Shown: piece by piece, positions 1-8,139 of the stretch | Layout of the letters: each line of letters opens with the position of its first letter | Position numbering within the stretch: the stretch's first letter is position 1 | DNA from: JAXLXE01 sp046328115 | GTDB lineage: Bacteria > Chloroflexota > UBA6077 > JACCZL01 | Length of the DNA stretch: 64,000 nt | NCBI GenBank assembly: GCA_046328115.1 | Contig: JAXLXE010000001.1 | Location: 2,418,001-2,482,000, forward strand | Direction of reading: 5' to 3' | Notes under the pieces: model-generated | Told to the model about the DNA's origin: nothing | The model's input: the letters and a program-made list of their open reading frames with translations, nothing else | Databases searched by the model: none | Program-made: the position numbers and the translations under genes

Positions 1-641
1 CCGAGGTGGCCCGCCGCACGGTGCGCGGGCAGTACGGAGCGGGCGCCGTGGACGGCACGCCCGTGGCCGGCTACCGCGAGGAGGAGCGCGTGGACTCTCG
101 CTCTGAGACTGAGACGTACGTGGCGCTGAAGCTGCTGATCGACAACTGGCGCTGGGCCGGCGTGCCCTTCTACCTCCGTCACGGGAAGCGCCTGCCCAAG
201 CGGTCCACGGAGATCGCCATCCGCTTCAAGCAGACTCCCCAGCTCCTCTTTGGGCACGGCGACGCGGGCTGGCGCCACCCCAACGTGCTCACGCTCCGCA
301 TCCAGCCGGATGAGAACATCCGCCTGCGTTTTGGCGCCAAGGTCCCCGGCTCTGGCATGCACGTGCGCTCCGTCATGATGGACTTCAGGTTTGGCGCGTC
401 GTTCACCCGCCAGGCGGCAGAGGCCTACGAGCGGCTGATCCTGGACGCCATGCAGGGCGAGTCCACGCTGTTTACCCGCCGCGATGAGAGCGAGGCCGCC
501 TGGGGCATCGTGTCGTCCATCCACGAAGGCTGGCGCCACCTCCCCAGCCCCGGATTCCCCAACTATGAGGCCGGTACCTGGGGGCCGCGCGCCGCGCATG
601 AGCTGATGGCCCGCGACGGCCGCGCCTGGGCCAGACTATGA
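1..641 (+). CDS. zwf: Glucose-6-phosphate dehydrogenase, C-terminal part (truncated by window edge)
   Basis: Oxidises glucose 6-phosphate to 6-phosphogluconolactone with reduction of NAD(P), the first step of the oxidative pentose phosphate pathway. About 212 C-terminal residues are visible; the coenzyme-binding N-terminal half lies before base 1. Recognisable family landmarks are the VRGQYG-like segment at the edge, the substrate-domain stretch YLRHGKRLPKR and the conserved end with SxHEGW. The reading frame is open to the edge (codons start at base 3). Its TGA stop overlaps the ATG of the next gene (ATGA), so zwf, opcA and rpiA are almost certainly one translationally coupled operon. The identification is secure. 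Confidence 0.93.
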   Translation, partial: EVARRTVRGQYGAGAVDGTPVAGYREEERVDSRSETETYVALKLLIDNWRWAGVPFYLRHGKRLPKRSTEIAIRFKQTPQLLFGHGDAGWRHPNVLTLRIQPDENIRLRFGAKVPGSGMHVRSVMMDFRFGASFTRQAAEAYERLILDAMQGESTLFTRRDESEAAWGIVSSIHEGWRHLPSPGFPNYEAGTWGPRAAHELMARDGRAWARL

Positions 642-1789
642 GCCAGCCCATGCTCGATCCCAGCGTGGAGACCGGCGGGGTCTGCCTGGTCAGCCAGGTC
701 ACGGCGGCGGATTCCCGCGCGATTGAGGGCGGTCTCAACGAGCTGTGGCAGATGGCCGCCGCCGGCGAGATCGGTGGCTCCATCGTCCGCGCCGCCAGCC
801 TCACGCTGGTGGTCCCAGTGCCGGACGATGCCACCGCGAACGAGCTGGTCCCGTTGTTGGACGAGCTCACCGCGACGCATCCGTTCCGCGCGATCTTCCT
901 GGTGCAGGCGGAGAGCCTCTCCGCGCCCCGCACGCGCCTGGCCAGCCACATGCGCCGGGGCGGTCAGGACGGCGAAGGTGCTCCCTACTGGGAGGAGATC
1001 CGACTGCAGGCGCCCAGCTCCGCCCTGCGCCAGACCATCAGCGCCCTCACCAGCCTGGCGCTCCCGAATCTCCCGGTGGAGTGCTGGTGGCCGGGTAGCT
1101 TCGCCGTGGACGATCAGCGTTACGCTCAGCTCACCGAGGTGAGCGATCGCGTCATCGTGGACTCTACCCGGCTGGACGATGCCACCGCGGCCCTCTCCGG
1201 GCTGGCCACCGCGATCGCGAGCTCACAGGACACCGTGGGCTTCAGCGACCTGAGCTGGACCCGCCTCACCCCGCTGAGAACGGCCATCGCGGAGCTCTTC
1301 GACGCCCCGGGGGACCAGGCGATGCTGGACTCCATCGAGCGTGTCACGGTGGAGTACGTGCGCGGGGAGCCGGGCGCCGCCGTTCAGGCCATGCTCGTGG
1401 TGGGCTGGCTGGCGAGCCGCCTGGGCTGGGAGCCGCAACAGTACCTGTCCGAAGGCCGCGGCGCCTGGCGCCTCAACATGGTGGATGGCGTGCGCACGGT
1501 CCACGTGGCCATCCTCCGGGCGGCGGCAGGCAAGCGCTCTGGACGCGGCATCTGCTCCGTCACCATTGAGGCGTTCGAAGACAACCGCGAGTCCCGTTAC
1601 CGGGTTGAGGCCAACGAGGACGACCTGTTGGCCAGCTCCGAGACGGACGGCGAGGTTTCCGAGCGGCGCAGCTTCCTTCCGGCCCAGAGTCTCACGGACG
1701 TGGTGCGCGAAGAGCTGGGAGGCTTCGCCACGGACCGCATCTACTTCGAGTCCATCCAGCTCATGGCCCGCGCCCTGGGCCAGCCGTGA
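638..1789 (+). CDS. opcA: OpcA, glucose-6-phosphate dehydrogenase assembly/allosteric protein
   Basis: A 383-residue protein of the OpcA family, which in cyanobacteria and actinobacteria binds glucose-6-phosphate dehydrogenase and tunes its assembly or redox control. The sequence shows the alpha/beta N-terminal half with the LPVECWWPGSF segment near residue 150, typical of the family, and a C-terminal domain ending in FESIQLMARALG. The start ATG overlaps the zwf stop (ATGA), and its own stop overlaps the next start (GTGA). Its position directly after zwf is the usual context and supports the call. Whether it acts as an activator or a scaffold here is inferred from relatives. Confidence 0.88.
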   Translation: MSQPMLDPSVETGGVCLVSQVTAADSRAIEGGLNELWQMAAAGEIGGSIVRAASLTLVVPVPDDATANELVPLLDELTATHPFRAIFLVQAESLSAPRTRLASHMRRGGQDGEGAPYWEEIRLQAPSSALRQTISALTSLALPNLPVECWWPGSFAVDDQRYAQLTEVSDRVIVDSTRLDDATAALSGLATAIASSQDTVGFSDLSWTRLTPLRTAIAELFDAPGDQAMLDSIERVTVEYVRGEPGAAVQAMLVVGWLASRLGWEPQQYLSEGRGAWRLNMVDGVRTVHVAILRAAAGKRSGRGICSVTIEAFEDNRESRYRVEANEDDLLASSETDGEVSERRSFLPAQSLTDVVREELGGFATDRIYFESIQLMARALGQP

Positions 1790-2529
1790 TCGAGCAGTCC
1801 GTGGACACGCCCGAGCAGATCGACGCCCGCAAACGCGCCGCCGCGCTCCGCGCGCTGGACTACGTGGAGTCTGGCATGGTGTTGGGCCTGGGAACGGGCA
1901 CCACCGCGGACTTCTTCCTGGACGCGCTCGGCCGCCGTGTGGCGGAGGGCCTACGAGTCTCCGGCGTGCCCACCTCCGAACGCTCCGCTGCCCGCGCCCG
2001 AGCGGGTAGCGTGCCCCTGGTCTCGCTGGACGACTGCCCCGAGCTAGACCTGGCGATCGATGGCGCGGATGAGATCGACTTAGACACGTTCGCGCTGATC
2101 AAGGGCGCCGGCGGCGCCTTGCTCCGCGAGAAGATCGTGGCCGCCAGCGCCAGGCGGATGGTGGTCATCGCCGACGAGCGCAAGGTGAGCGGCACATTCG
2201 GCGCCACGTACGCCGTACCCGTGGCGGTGGTCCCGTTCGCCGCGGGCCGCACCGCCGCCCGTCTGGCCGAGCTGGGCTGCCACACCACGCTCCGCAAGGA
2301 CGCCCAGGGCGCTCCGTTCGTCTCTGACGACGGCCTGTGCATCGTTGACTGCCGCTTTCCGTCCATCCCGGATCCACACGCCCTGGCCGATCACATCAAG
2401 TCCATCGTCGGCGTGGTCGATCACGGCCTCTTCATAGACCTGGCGACGACGGTGATTCTGGGCACGAACGACGGCACGAAGGTCTTTCACCGGCACGCCC
2501 CGCCGGACCTCAGCCTGCGCACCACGTAG
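1786..2529 (+). CDS. rpiA: Ribose-5-phosphate isomerase A
   Basis: Interconverts ribose 5-phosphate and ribulose 5-phosphate in the non-oxidative pentose phosphate pathway. Family motifs are clear: a LGTGTTADFF phosphate/substrate loop near residue 37, IDGADEID near residue 90 with the catalytic Asp residues, and KGAGGALLREK near residue 105 with the catalytic Glu/Lys. At 247 residues it is slightly longer than typical RpiA because of an N-terminal extension. It starts with GTG overlapping the opcA stop. It is the last gene of the zwf-opcA-rpiA operon and is followed by a hairpin. Confidence 0.95.
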   Translation: MIEQSVDTPEQIDARKRAAALRALDYVESGMVLGLGTGTTADFFLDALGRRVAEGLRVSGVPTSERSAARARAGSVPLVSLDDCPELDLAIDGADEIDLDTFALIKGAGGALLREKIVAASARRMVVIADERKVSGTFGATYAVPVAVVPFAAGRTAARLAELGCHTTLRKDAQGAPFVSDDGLCIVDCRFPSIPDPHALADHIKSIVGVVDHGLFIDLATTVILGTNDGTKVFHRHAPPDLSLRTT

Positions 2530-2549
2530 CAACGCTTCCCGCCGCGACG

Positions 2550-2570
2550 CTGCCGGGGACTAGCCGGCAG
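2550..2570 (+). terminator. Hairpin after rpiA
   Basis: A perfect 7-bp inverted repeat (CTGCCGG / CCGGCAG) with a 7-nt loop lies 20 bp after the rpiA stop, between convergent genes. There is no T-run, so it is either a weak or Rho-assisted terminator or only a 3' stabilising hairpin. Confidence 0.4.
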
Positions 2571-2740
2571 CCGGCTCCACACGGGTCTCAACCGATGTCG
2601 CGACGCTGAGCCTGAATCGCTGCTCGATCAGCGCTGAGTCGCCGTTGGACTCCGATTCACCGTCGCCGTCTTGGTACTCGGCACCCCATCGCGCAGCCAG
2701 GTCCACCAGAGCCCGATCCGGGGCGCGCGCCGGTGCTGGC

Positions 2741-3979
2741 TTACCGCGCTATCCCGGTGGCGATGGCGCGCAGGCCTGGGTCCTCCGACTGCGCCATGCG
2801 CGTGGCTACGGCCCGCACGAGCGGCCCGGCCAGGGTCTCGTTCCAGAACCAGGTCATGGCGTCTGGCCCGTGGCCATCCGGATCCAGACCCATCAGTGCC
2901 TCCGTGTAGAACGCCTTGATATCGTCGCACGCGTACCGGATCCAGAGGGCGGTAGGGACGCCGGCCGGTCGCTCCGCCGTATCCGCGTCTCTACCAGCGG
3001 CGTACGCCTCCAGAAACCGCGCCAGCCCGCGAAACCGCGTGGGAGACACCCCTGTCAACCCCACGGAAGTGCGGCCGGTGCGCTCGACGAACCGCTCATA
3101 CAACGGCCGCAGGCGCATGATCTCCAGGGGCACGTCCGGTGCATCACCAGAAAGGCGCCCGGTCACAATCCGGGCTCGCGACGCCCCTTCCCAATCAAAC
3201 TCCTCCAGCACGGGGCCGGACGGCGCTCCGAGCAATGCTAGCGCCCGCGCCAGCACCTGGTGTTGGAGCTCCACATCATCTGGCTCGCCCAGCGGCCGGC
3301 CAAACATGAATGGCACGAACAGCGCGCGCGGCGGACGCACTTTCTCCGTGTGCTCCCGTAGGGCCGAAATCTGCACCGTGGCGATTCCCGCCGCCTCGAT
3401 CACCCGCGCGAGCACACCTCCGGTGTGCGTGCACAGCGGTCAAGTACCGGTGAGCAGCACCGCGTCTACGCCCTGAGCCACCAACTGCCGGGCCACTTCC
3501 GGCCCGGTCTCGCGCTGGATCGGGCCGACGTCCTGGATGGCACCGATGAATGAATAGTGACGCGTCGCCACGCTCCCCACAAAGCCGCGTTGTGACAGCT
3601 CCACCAATCGGTCGAGCGGGAACGCCACGTTGACGTCCGCCTGCATGCCGGTGCGGTCAAACCCAATGCTCGGGTGACTGGTGAGAAGATCGCCGGAGCC
3701 GCGATCCGTCTCGATGACCCGGTAGGTGGGGTCCCCGCCCTTCACGCCGGGGCGGAATGGCGCATCGTCACGATGATGAAGTCCGGCGGTGGTGACCAGC
3801 GCCAACCGGCTCGTGGCCAGGGGCCGCGGGAGCGGAGTCCAGGGTGTGTCTGGGTTCTCCTGGGCGCCGAATGCGATCAGAAAAGCCCGCTGCGCTTCTG
3901 GCAGCACATCCATATGCGGCACGGCTGTCTCCCCGAGGTTCAGGCTCCGACGAAGGAGCTGTTCCAGATCGCATCGCAC
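2741..3979 (-). CDS. Selenoprotein of the glycine/betaine/sarcosine/D-proline reductase B family, Sec at in-frame TGA
   Basis: Two apparently separate reading frames (3979-3440 and 3415-2741) lie in the same frame, separated only by one TGA (3442-3440) and eight further sense codons. Read as selenocysteine, the junction becomes LLTGT-U-PLC-THTGG, a UxxC redox motif where family members carry Sec or Cys. The full product is about 412 residues. The first half has the typical VTTAG, GDPTYRVI and FPLDRLVELS segments; the second has EHTEKVRPPRALFVPF. A SECIS-like hairpin sits directly downstream of the TGA. The start used is GTG 3979; no ATG/GTG/TTG is available upstream before the stop at 4084-4082. 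Substrate is unknown. The alternative is a Cys-to-stop mutation, but 232 intact codons follow. Confidence 0.8.
3404..3436 (-). promoter_or_regulatory. Bacterial SECIS-like hairpin for UGA recoding
   Basis: Four nucleotides after the TGA (3442-3440) the mRNA can form a hairpin. The upper stem is 7 perfect pairs (GCACACC / GGUGUGC) closing a GGA triloop at 3421-3419. Then come a 2x2 internal loop and a lower stem of 6 pairs, including U-G wobbles, reaching 3436 and 3404. The apical loop begins 18 nt after UGA and starts with G, which matches the described bacterial SECIS geometry (loop 16-37 nt after UGA, a G early in the loop). Folding was done by eye. Confidence 0.7.
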
Positions 3980-4145
3980 GGGGACCGCCGCGTATTCCCG
4001 TGTGGCGCCGAGCTCCCTCCGAACGACAGCGTATCGTGACCACTGACGCGACGGATAGACCGACGCGAACTCCGAACCGTATCAGCCTCGTGGGGCGCTC
4101 AGCGGGCGGACAACCCCCGGTTTCCGGCAGCGTGGCAATCGGCCG

Positions 4146-6818
4146 CTACTCGTTTGTTGGTCCCAATGGCAGGCCCCACAGCAGTACCGAACCATCCGCT
4201 GCCGCGCTCGCCGTCAACGTTCCATCCCGCAGTACTGCCACGCCCAGCACGCTGCTCTGGTAGCCGCCGACTGACCGCAGCAGCGTCCCATCCGCCACCC
4301 GCCACCAGCGCACCATCCCATCGTCTGACCCAGAGACCAACACCGCCCCATCCGGCGTGAATGCCAGGCCGCTCACCCAGCTTGTGTGGCCGCTCACGGG
4401 CAGCCGTCGCCAATCTTTGGTTGACCACAGTGCGATCCCACCATCCCAGGCGGCCGAGGCCAGCATAGACCCGTCAGGTGAGTACGCCAGCGCTCGAATC
4501 GCCGAATCGTGCGCTTCGATCCGCGCCGCCATGGCGAAGTCAGCGCTGCTGAACACCCTGATGACCCCATCGTCCCCACCCGTGGCCACGCGTTTCCCCA
4601 CGGCGGACGCCGCCACCGCGCCCACCGGTGTGGGGTGCGCCACGGTCGCGCCGAGTGCGCCTCTGCGCCAGTCCCACGCCCGCAGCAACCCATCGTGCGC
4701 CGCGGTGAAGAGGAGGCGGTCGTCCTCCGAGAACGCCAGCGCACGGACCCACGAACCATGGTTCAGCGGAGCGCCGCCCGCCTCCGCGAAGGATGCCGAC
4801 CACACCCGCGCCCCTCCATCCGAACCCCCGGATGCCAGCCAGGCGCGGCTGGGCGAGAGCGCGAGCGCCCGGACTGGCCCCTCGTGCCCGGCCACCCGCG
4901 CCTCGGCACGACCCGTCCGGGAATCCCACACCCTGATGGCACCGTCCGCTGACCCAACGATGAATCGGTGCTCGTCCGGCGAGCCGACGATGGAGTAGGC
5001 GGCGCCGCCGCCGGAGTCCCAGCCCCCCGCCTCGCCCCCGCCCGGGATGGCCCACGCCCGCACGCGTCCGTCCAGGCCGCTGGTGACGGCGTATTTGTCG
5101 CCGGCGGCCAGCGTGAGGGACATCAAGGCGTCCCGCCCAGCCTCGATCTCCGCCCGCCGCTCACCCTCCGCGCTCCACACCCGCAATGAATGATCCAGAG
5201 AGGCGGAGACCACCGTCTGTCCGTCCTCGCTCACGGCCACCGCCTGAATCCAGTTGGCGTGCCCCTCCAGCCGCGTGGGCGCCTCTTCGCGATCCAGCCG
5301 CCACACACGCACCGTGCTGTCCTGTCCGCCAGCCGCCAGCAGGCGGCCGGCGCCGTCCGCCGCCAGCGCCGTGACCGCGGCCGAAGATCCCCTGAGCCGA
5401 CGGTCAACCCGGCCGGTTCCATGGTTCCAGATCTCGATCCCCCCGTCATCCCGGGCCACGGCCAGGCGCCCCGTCTTGCCCAGCCAGGCCAGCCCGCGCA
5501 CGGCGCTGCTGGAATCAAGCGTTGCCGCGGCTGAGGCGTTGGTTCTGGGATCCCAGATCCACACCAGGCCGTCCCAACCGCCGGACGCCAGGACACCGCT
5601 GGCCGGGTCCACGGCAACGCTGAGCGCCCGCCCCTCGTGGGCCGCGAACGACTGGACCAGTCTGCCCTCCCGCAACTGCCACACCCGCACCACACCGTCC
5701 ACGGCTCCCGTTGCCGCCATCTCACCATCCGGCCACACGGTGATCCCGGCCAGCAGGGCCTCCGTTGGAACGGCCGCGACGCGCTCTAGCCCCGGCAAGG
5801 TCAACACCCTGATCCCATCCGCCGCCAGCAGCGCAACCCGATCCGATCCCGGGATGGGGGCCACGTCCCCGGTGACGGAGCCCCCCAGCCTAATGACCAG
5901 CTCAACCCGGTCTGCGCGCTGGGCCGTGATGGGCGATCGGCTGGCCGCCACCCGCCCCCGCGGCGTTTGAGTCTCTCCACCGCTTCGCAAGTAGTAGGGC
6001 ACCAGCGCCAGCGGCACGATCAGCCCCGCGCACAGGAGCACCGCCACCACCTGGCGCCAGCGCGGTGCTCCGCGGCGGCGGGGCGCCACTGCCTCGGGCG
6101 CCGCTGCCCGGATGGCCTCAGACTCGGGCGTCGCTGGGGTCTCGTCCGGAATCTCAGGCTCCGGCTCCTTCGGCTCAACAGCGAGGGCCGGCGCTTCGGC
6201 AACCGCGGCGCTGGTGCGGGTCCGAATGGCCAGCACGTCGCGGCCGAGCCGCAGCGCGCTCGGCTCGCCCGGAGCCAGCGCCACCGCCTCATCCGCTCTA
6301 GCGGCCGCCCCCTCGAGATCGCCGATCCGCAGCGCCTCGCGCCCGGCTTCGACGATCTCCCCCACCTCCACGGCCAGCGACAGCGCTGTGAGGAAGGCAA
6401 ACCCTGATGAGTACGCGGCGCCCCCGGCAAGGCCGGCCTGGGCCTCCAGCAGCGAGACAACCGCCGCGGGGACTCTCCGAGTGGGCCGATCGTGCGACGC
6501 GATGCTCGGAGCACGGCCCAGCAGCAACGCCAGTGCCAGGTATCCCAGCCCGCGAAGATCGTCCGCGATCGCGTCCGACAATGCGGACGGGGCCGCCCCC
6601 GCCGCGGCGCGGGGCGGCGGCGCGGTACGGATCAGGACATCAGAACCGTCCACCGCCACCGCGTCCAGTGCCAAGCCGTGGCAGACCCGCCCGGCGGCAT
6701 GGGCCTCATCCATGGACTCCGCCAGTGCGGTCAGGATCTCCGCGCAACGGCCGAGCGGCGGCAACCCCTCCGCCAGCAGCCGCGCCACCGTCAGTGGCCC
6801 TGGTCTCTCCATGGACAT
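4146..6818 (-). CDS. Membrane-anchored tandem WD40 protein with degenerate kinase-like N-terminal domain
   Basis: An 890-residue protein. Residues 1-250 resemble the C-lobe of a serine/threonine kinase without its catalytic residues: HGLALDAVAV stands where HRDLKPxN would be, and DDLRGLGYLALALLLGRAP matches the following helix. A single hydrophobic helix (about 254-276, VVAVLLCAGLIVPLALVPYY) follows. The remainder is about 14 WD40 repeats, each ending in motifs such as VRVWQL, LVWIWDP, IRVWDS and VRWWRV, enough for two seven-bladed propellers. Such proteins scaffold complexes; the partner is unknown. The start ATG at 6818 was chosen because a TATCAT box ends 8 nt upstream (leaderless pattern); the frame is open 22 codons further. 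Confidence 0.82.
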   Translation of the reverse strand: MSMERPGPLTVARLLAEGLPPLGRCAEILTALAESMDEAHAAGRVCHGLALDAVAVDGSDVLIRTAPPPRAAAGAAPSALSDAIADDLRGLGYLALALLLGRAPSIASHDRPTRRVPAAVVSLLEAQAGLAGGAAYSSGFAFLTALSLAVEVGEIVEAGREALRIGDLEGAAARADEAVALAPGEPSALRLGRDVLAIRTRTSAAVAEAPALAVEPKEPEPEIPDETPATPESEAIRAAAPEAVAPRRRGAPRWRQVVAVLLCAGLIVPLALVPYYLRSGGETQTPRGRVAASRSPITAQRADRVELVIRLGGSVTGDVAPIPGSDRVALLAADGIRVLTLPGLERVAAVPTEALLAGITVWPDGEMAATGAVDGVVRVWQLREGRLVQSFAAHEGRALSVAVDPASGVLASGGWDGLVWIWDPRTNASAAATLDSSSAVRGLAWLGKTGRLAVARDDGGIEIWNHGTGRVDRRLRGSSAAVTALAADGAGRLLAAGGQDSTVRVWRLDREEAPTRLEGHANWIQAVAVSEDGQTVVSASLDHSLRVWSAEGERRAEIEAGRDALMSLTLAAGDKYAVTSGLDGRVRAWAIPGGGEAGGWDSGGGAAYSIVGSPDEHRFIVGSADGAIRVWDSRTGRAEARVAGHEGPVRALALSPSRAWLASGGSDGGARVWSASFAEAGGAPLNHGSWVRALAFSEDDRLLFTAAHDGLLRAWDWRRGALGATVAHPTPVGAVAASAVGKRVATGGDDGVIRVFSSADFAMAARIEAHDSAIRALAYSPDGSMLASAAWDGGIALWSTKDWRRLPVSGHTSWVSGLAFTPDGAVLVSGSDDGMVRWWRVADGTLLRSVGGYQSSVLGVAVLRDGTLTASAAADGSVLLWGLPLGPTNE

Positions 6819-6826
6819 GGCGGTCC

Positions 6827-6832
6827 ATGATA
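6827..6832 (-). promoter_or_regulatory. -10 box of the WD40 gene
   Basis: TATCAT on the minus strand ends 8 nt before the ATG at 6818, which would place the transcription start at or next to the start codon. No convincing -35 hexamer is visible. Confidence 0.4.
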
Positions 6833-6916
6833 GAGTGCCGCGCACCCAGCACTCACAGCCCCGCCGCACGGGCCCAGCACCCAACGAACAGCCCGGAGCG
6901 GCAGAGAGCGGCGGTT

Positions 6917-8089
6917 ATGGATCGGACGCACGAAGAGGTTGGACTGACGGATGACCAGCGTGCCGTCCTACGGGCGGCCCGCGAGCTCGCCCGCGACGTC
7001 ATCGCGCCGCGGGTCGCCGAGCTCGAGCGTGCCGCCACGTACCCCCTGGAGTTGATCCGGGAGCTCGCGAAGCTCGGCTTCCTGGGGTCGCTGATCCCCG
7101 CGGAGTACGGGGGCGCCGGGCTGGACTACGTCAGCTACGGGCTGGTCTGCGAGGAGATCGCCTGGGCAGACTGGGTGTGTGCGTCTACGATCTCCATCCA
7201 GAACTCGTTGGTGGGCTCCTCCATCGCCCGCTTCGGCACGGACGCGCAGAAGCGACGCTACCTGCCCCTGCTGGCCTCAGGTGAGTGGCTGAGCTCCGCC
7301 TGCCTCACGGAGCCGGCCGGGGGCTCGGATCTGGCGTCCATCCAGACCACGGCCACCCGCGATGGCAGCGACTACGTTCTCCGCGGCGAGAAGGTCTTCA
7401 TCTCCCACGCCAACCACGCCAACCTCTTCTTCGTCCTGGCCACGGTGGACCGTTTGCTCTCCCATCGCGGGATCTGCGCGTTCCTGGTGGAGCGCGACAC
7501 CCCGGGACTGGCCACGGCACCGATGCGCATGACGACGTTGAAGCGCGGCGACACCGGGCAGGTGACGTTCGACGACGTCCGCGTGCCGGCGGAGGCACTG
7601 CTGGGCGCCGAGGGCGGTGGATTCCGGGTGGTCGGCTCCGCGCTGGACGTGGGCCGCTTCTCCGTAGCCTCACGGGCGGTGGGGCAGGCCCAGGCCTGCC
7701 TGGACGCCAGCCTGGCCTACGCCCGCCAGCGAGAGCAGTTTGGCCAGGAGATCGGCAGATTCCAGATGGTCCAGGCCCTGCTAGCGGACATGGTCACGCA
7801 GGTGGCCGCGGCCAGGCTGCTGTGCCGACGCCTGGGGCAGCTCAAGGACGCCGGCGTGGAGCGGGCCAGCGTGGAGGCCAGCACCGCCAAGCTGTTCGCG
7901 ACGGACGTGTGTATGAAGGTGGCCTCTGACGCGGTGCAGATCCACGGTGGCTACGGACTCACCGAGGAGAGCACGGTGGGGCGCCTGCTGCAGGAGTCAA
8001 AGGTGTTGCAGATCGGCGAGGGAACCAATGAGCTGCAGCGCACCTTGATCGCCGAGTACGCGCTTGGATACCGTCAGCAACGCGCGTAA
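6917..8089 (+). CDS. Acyl-CoA dehydrogenase
   Basis: FAD-dependent dehydrogenase that introduces a 2,3-double bond in acyl-CoA thioesters and passes electrons to ETF. At 390 residues it has the normal family length. Visible landmarks are the FAD-binding CLTEPAGGSDLASIQTTA segment near residue 130, the middle beta-domain with FDDVRVPAEALLG, the helical C-domain with the RxQFG motif (ARQREQFGQEIG), and IHGGYGLTEES. The end GEGTNELQRTLIAE contains the glutamate that serves as catalytic base in many members. ATG 6917 was chosen because homology begins there; the frame is open far upstream across the divergent WD40 gene. The substrate cannot be told; the glutaryl/short-chain group is plausible. 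Confidence 0.92.
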   Translation: MDRTHEEVGLTDDQRAVLRAARELARDVIAPRVAELERAATYPLELIRELAKLGFLGSLIPAEYGGAGLDYVSYGLVCEEIAWADWVCASTISIQNSLVGSSIARFGTDAQKRRYLPLLASGEWLSSACLTEPAGGSDLASIQTTATRDGSDYVLRGEKVFISHANHANLFFVLATVDRLLSHRGICAFLVERDTPGLATAPMRMTTLKRGDTGQVTFDDVRVPAEALLGAEGGGFRVVGSALDVGRFSVASRAVGQAQACLDASLAYARQREQFGQEIGRFQMVQALLADMVTQVAAARLLCRRLGQLKDAGVERASVEASTAKLFATDVCMKVASDAVQIHGGYGLTEESTVGRLLQESKVLQIGEGTNELQRTLIAEYALGYRQQRA

Positions 8090-8139
8090 TTCGACGCGGC
8101 CCCTGAACCTGGCATTCCAGATTGGACGGGAGTGAGAGC

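Noticed and set aside
3440..3979. Separate short gene ending at the TGA
   Set aside because: It lacks the second half of the family fold, which continues in the same frame straight after the TGA.
6407..6916. N-terminal extension of the acyl-CoA dehydrogenase
   Set aside because: Low-complexity Arg/Pro sequence opposite the WD40 gene; homology begins at ATG 6917 and gives normal length.
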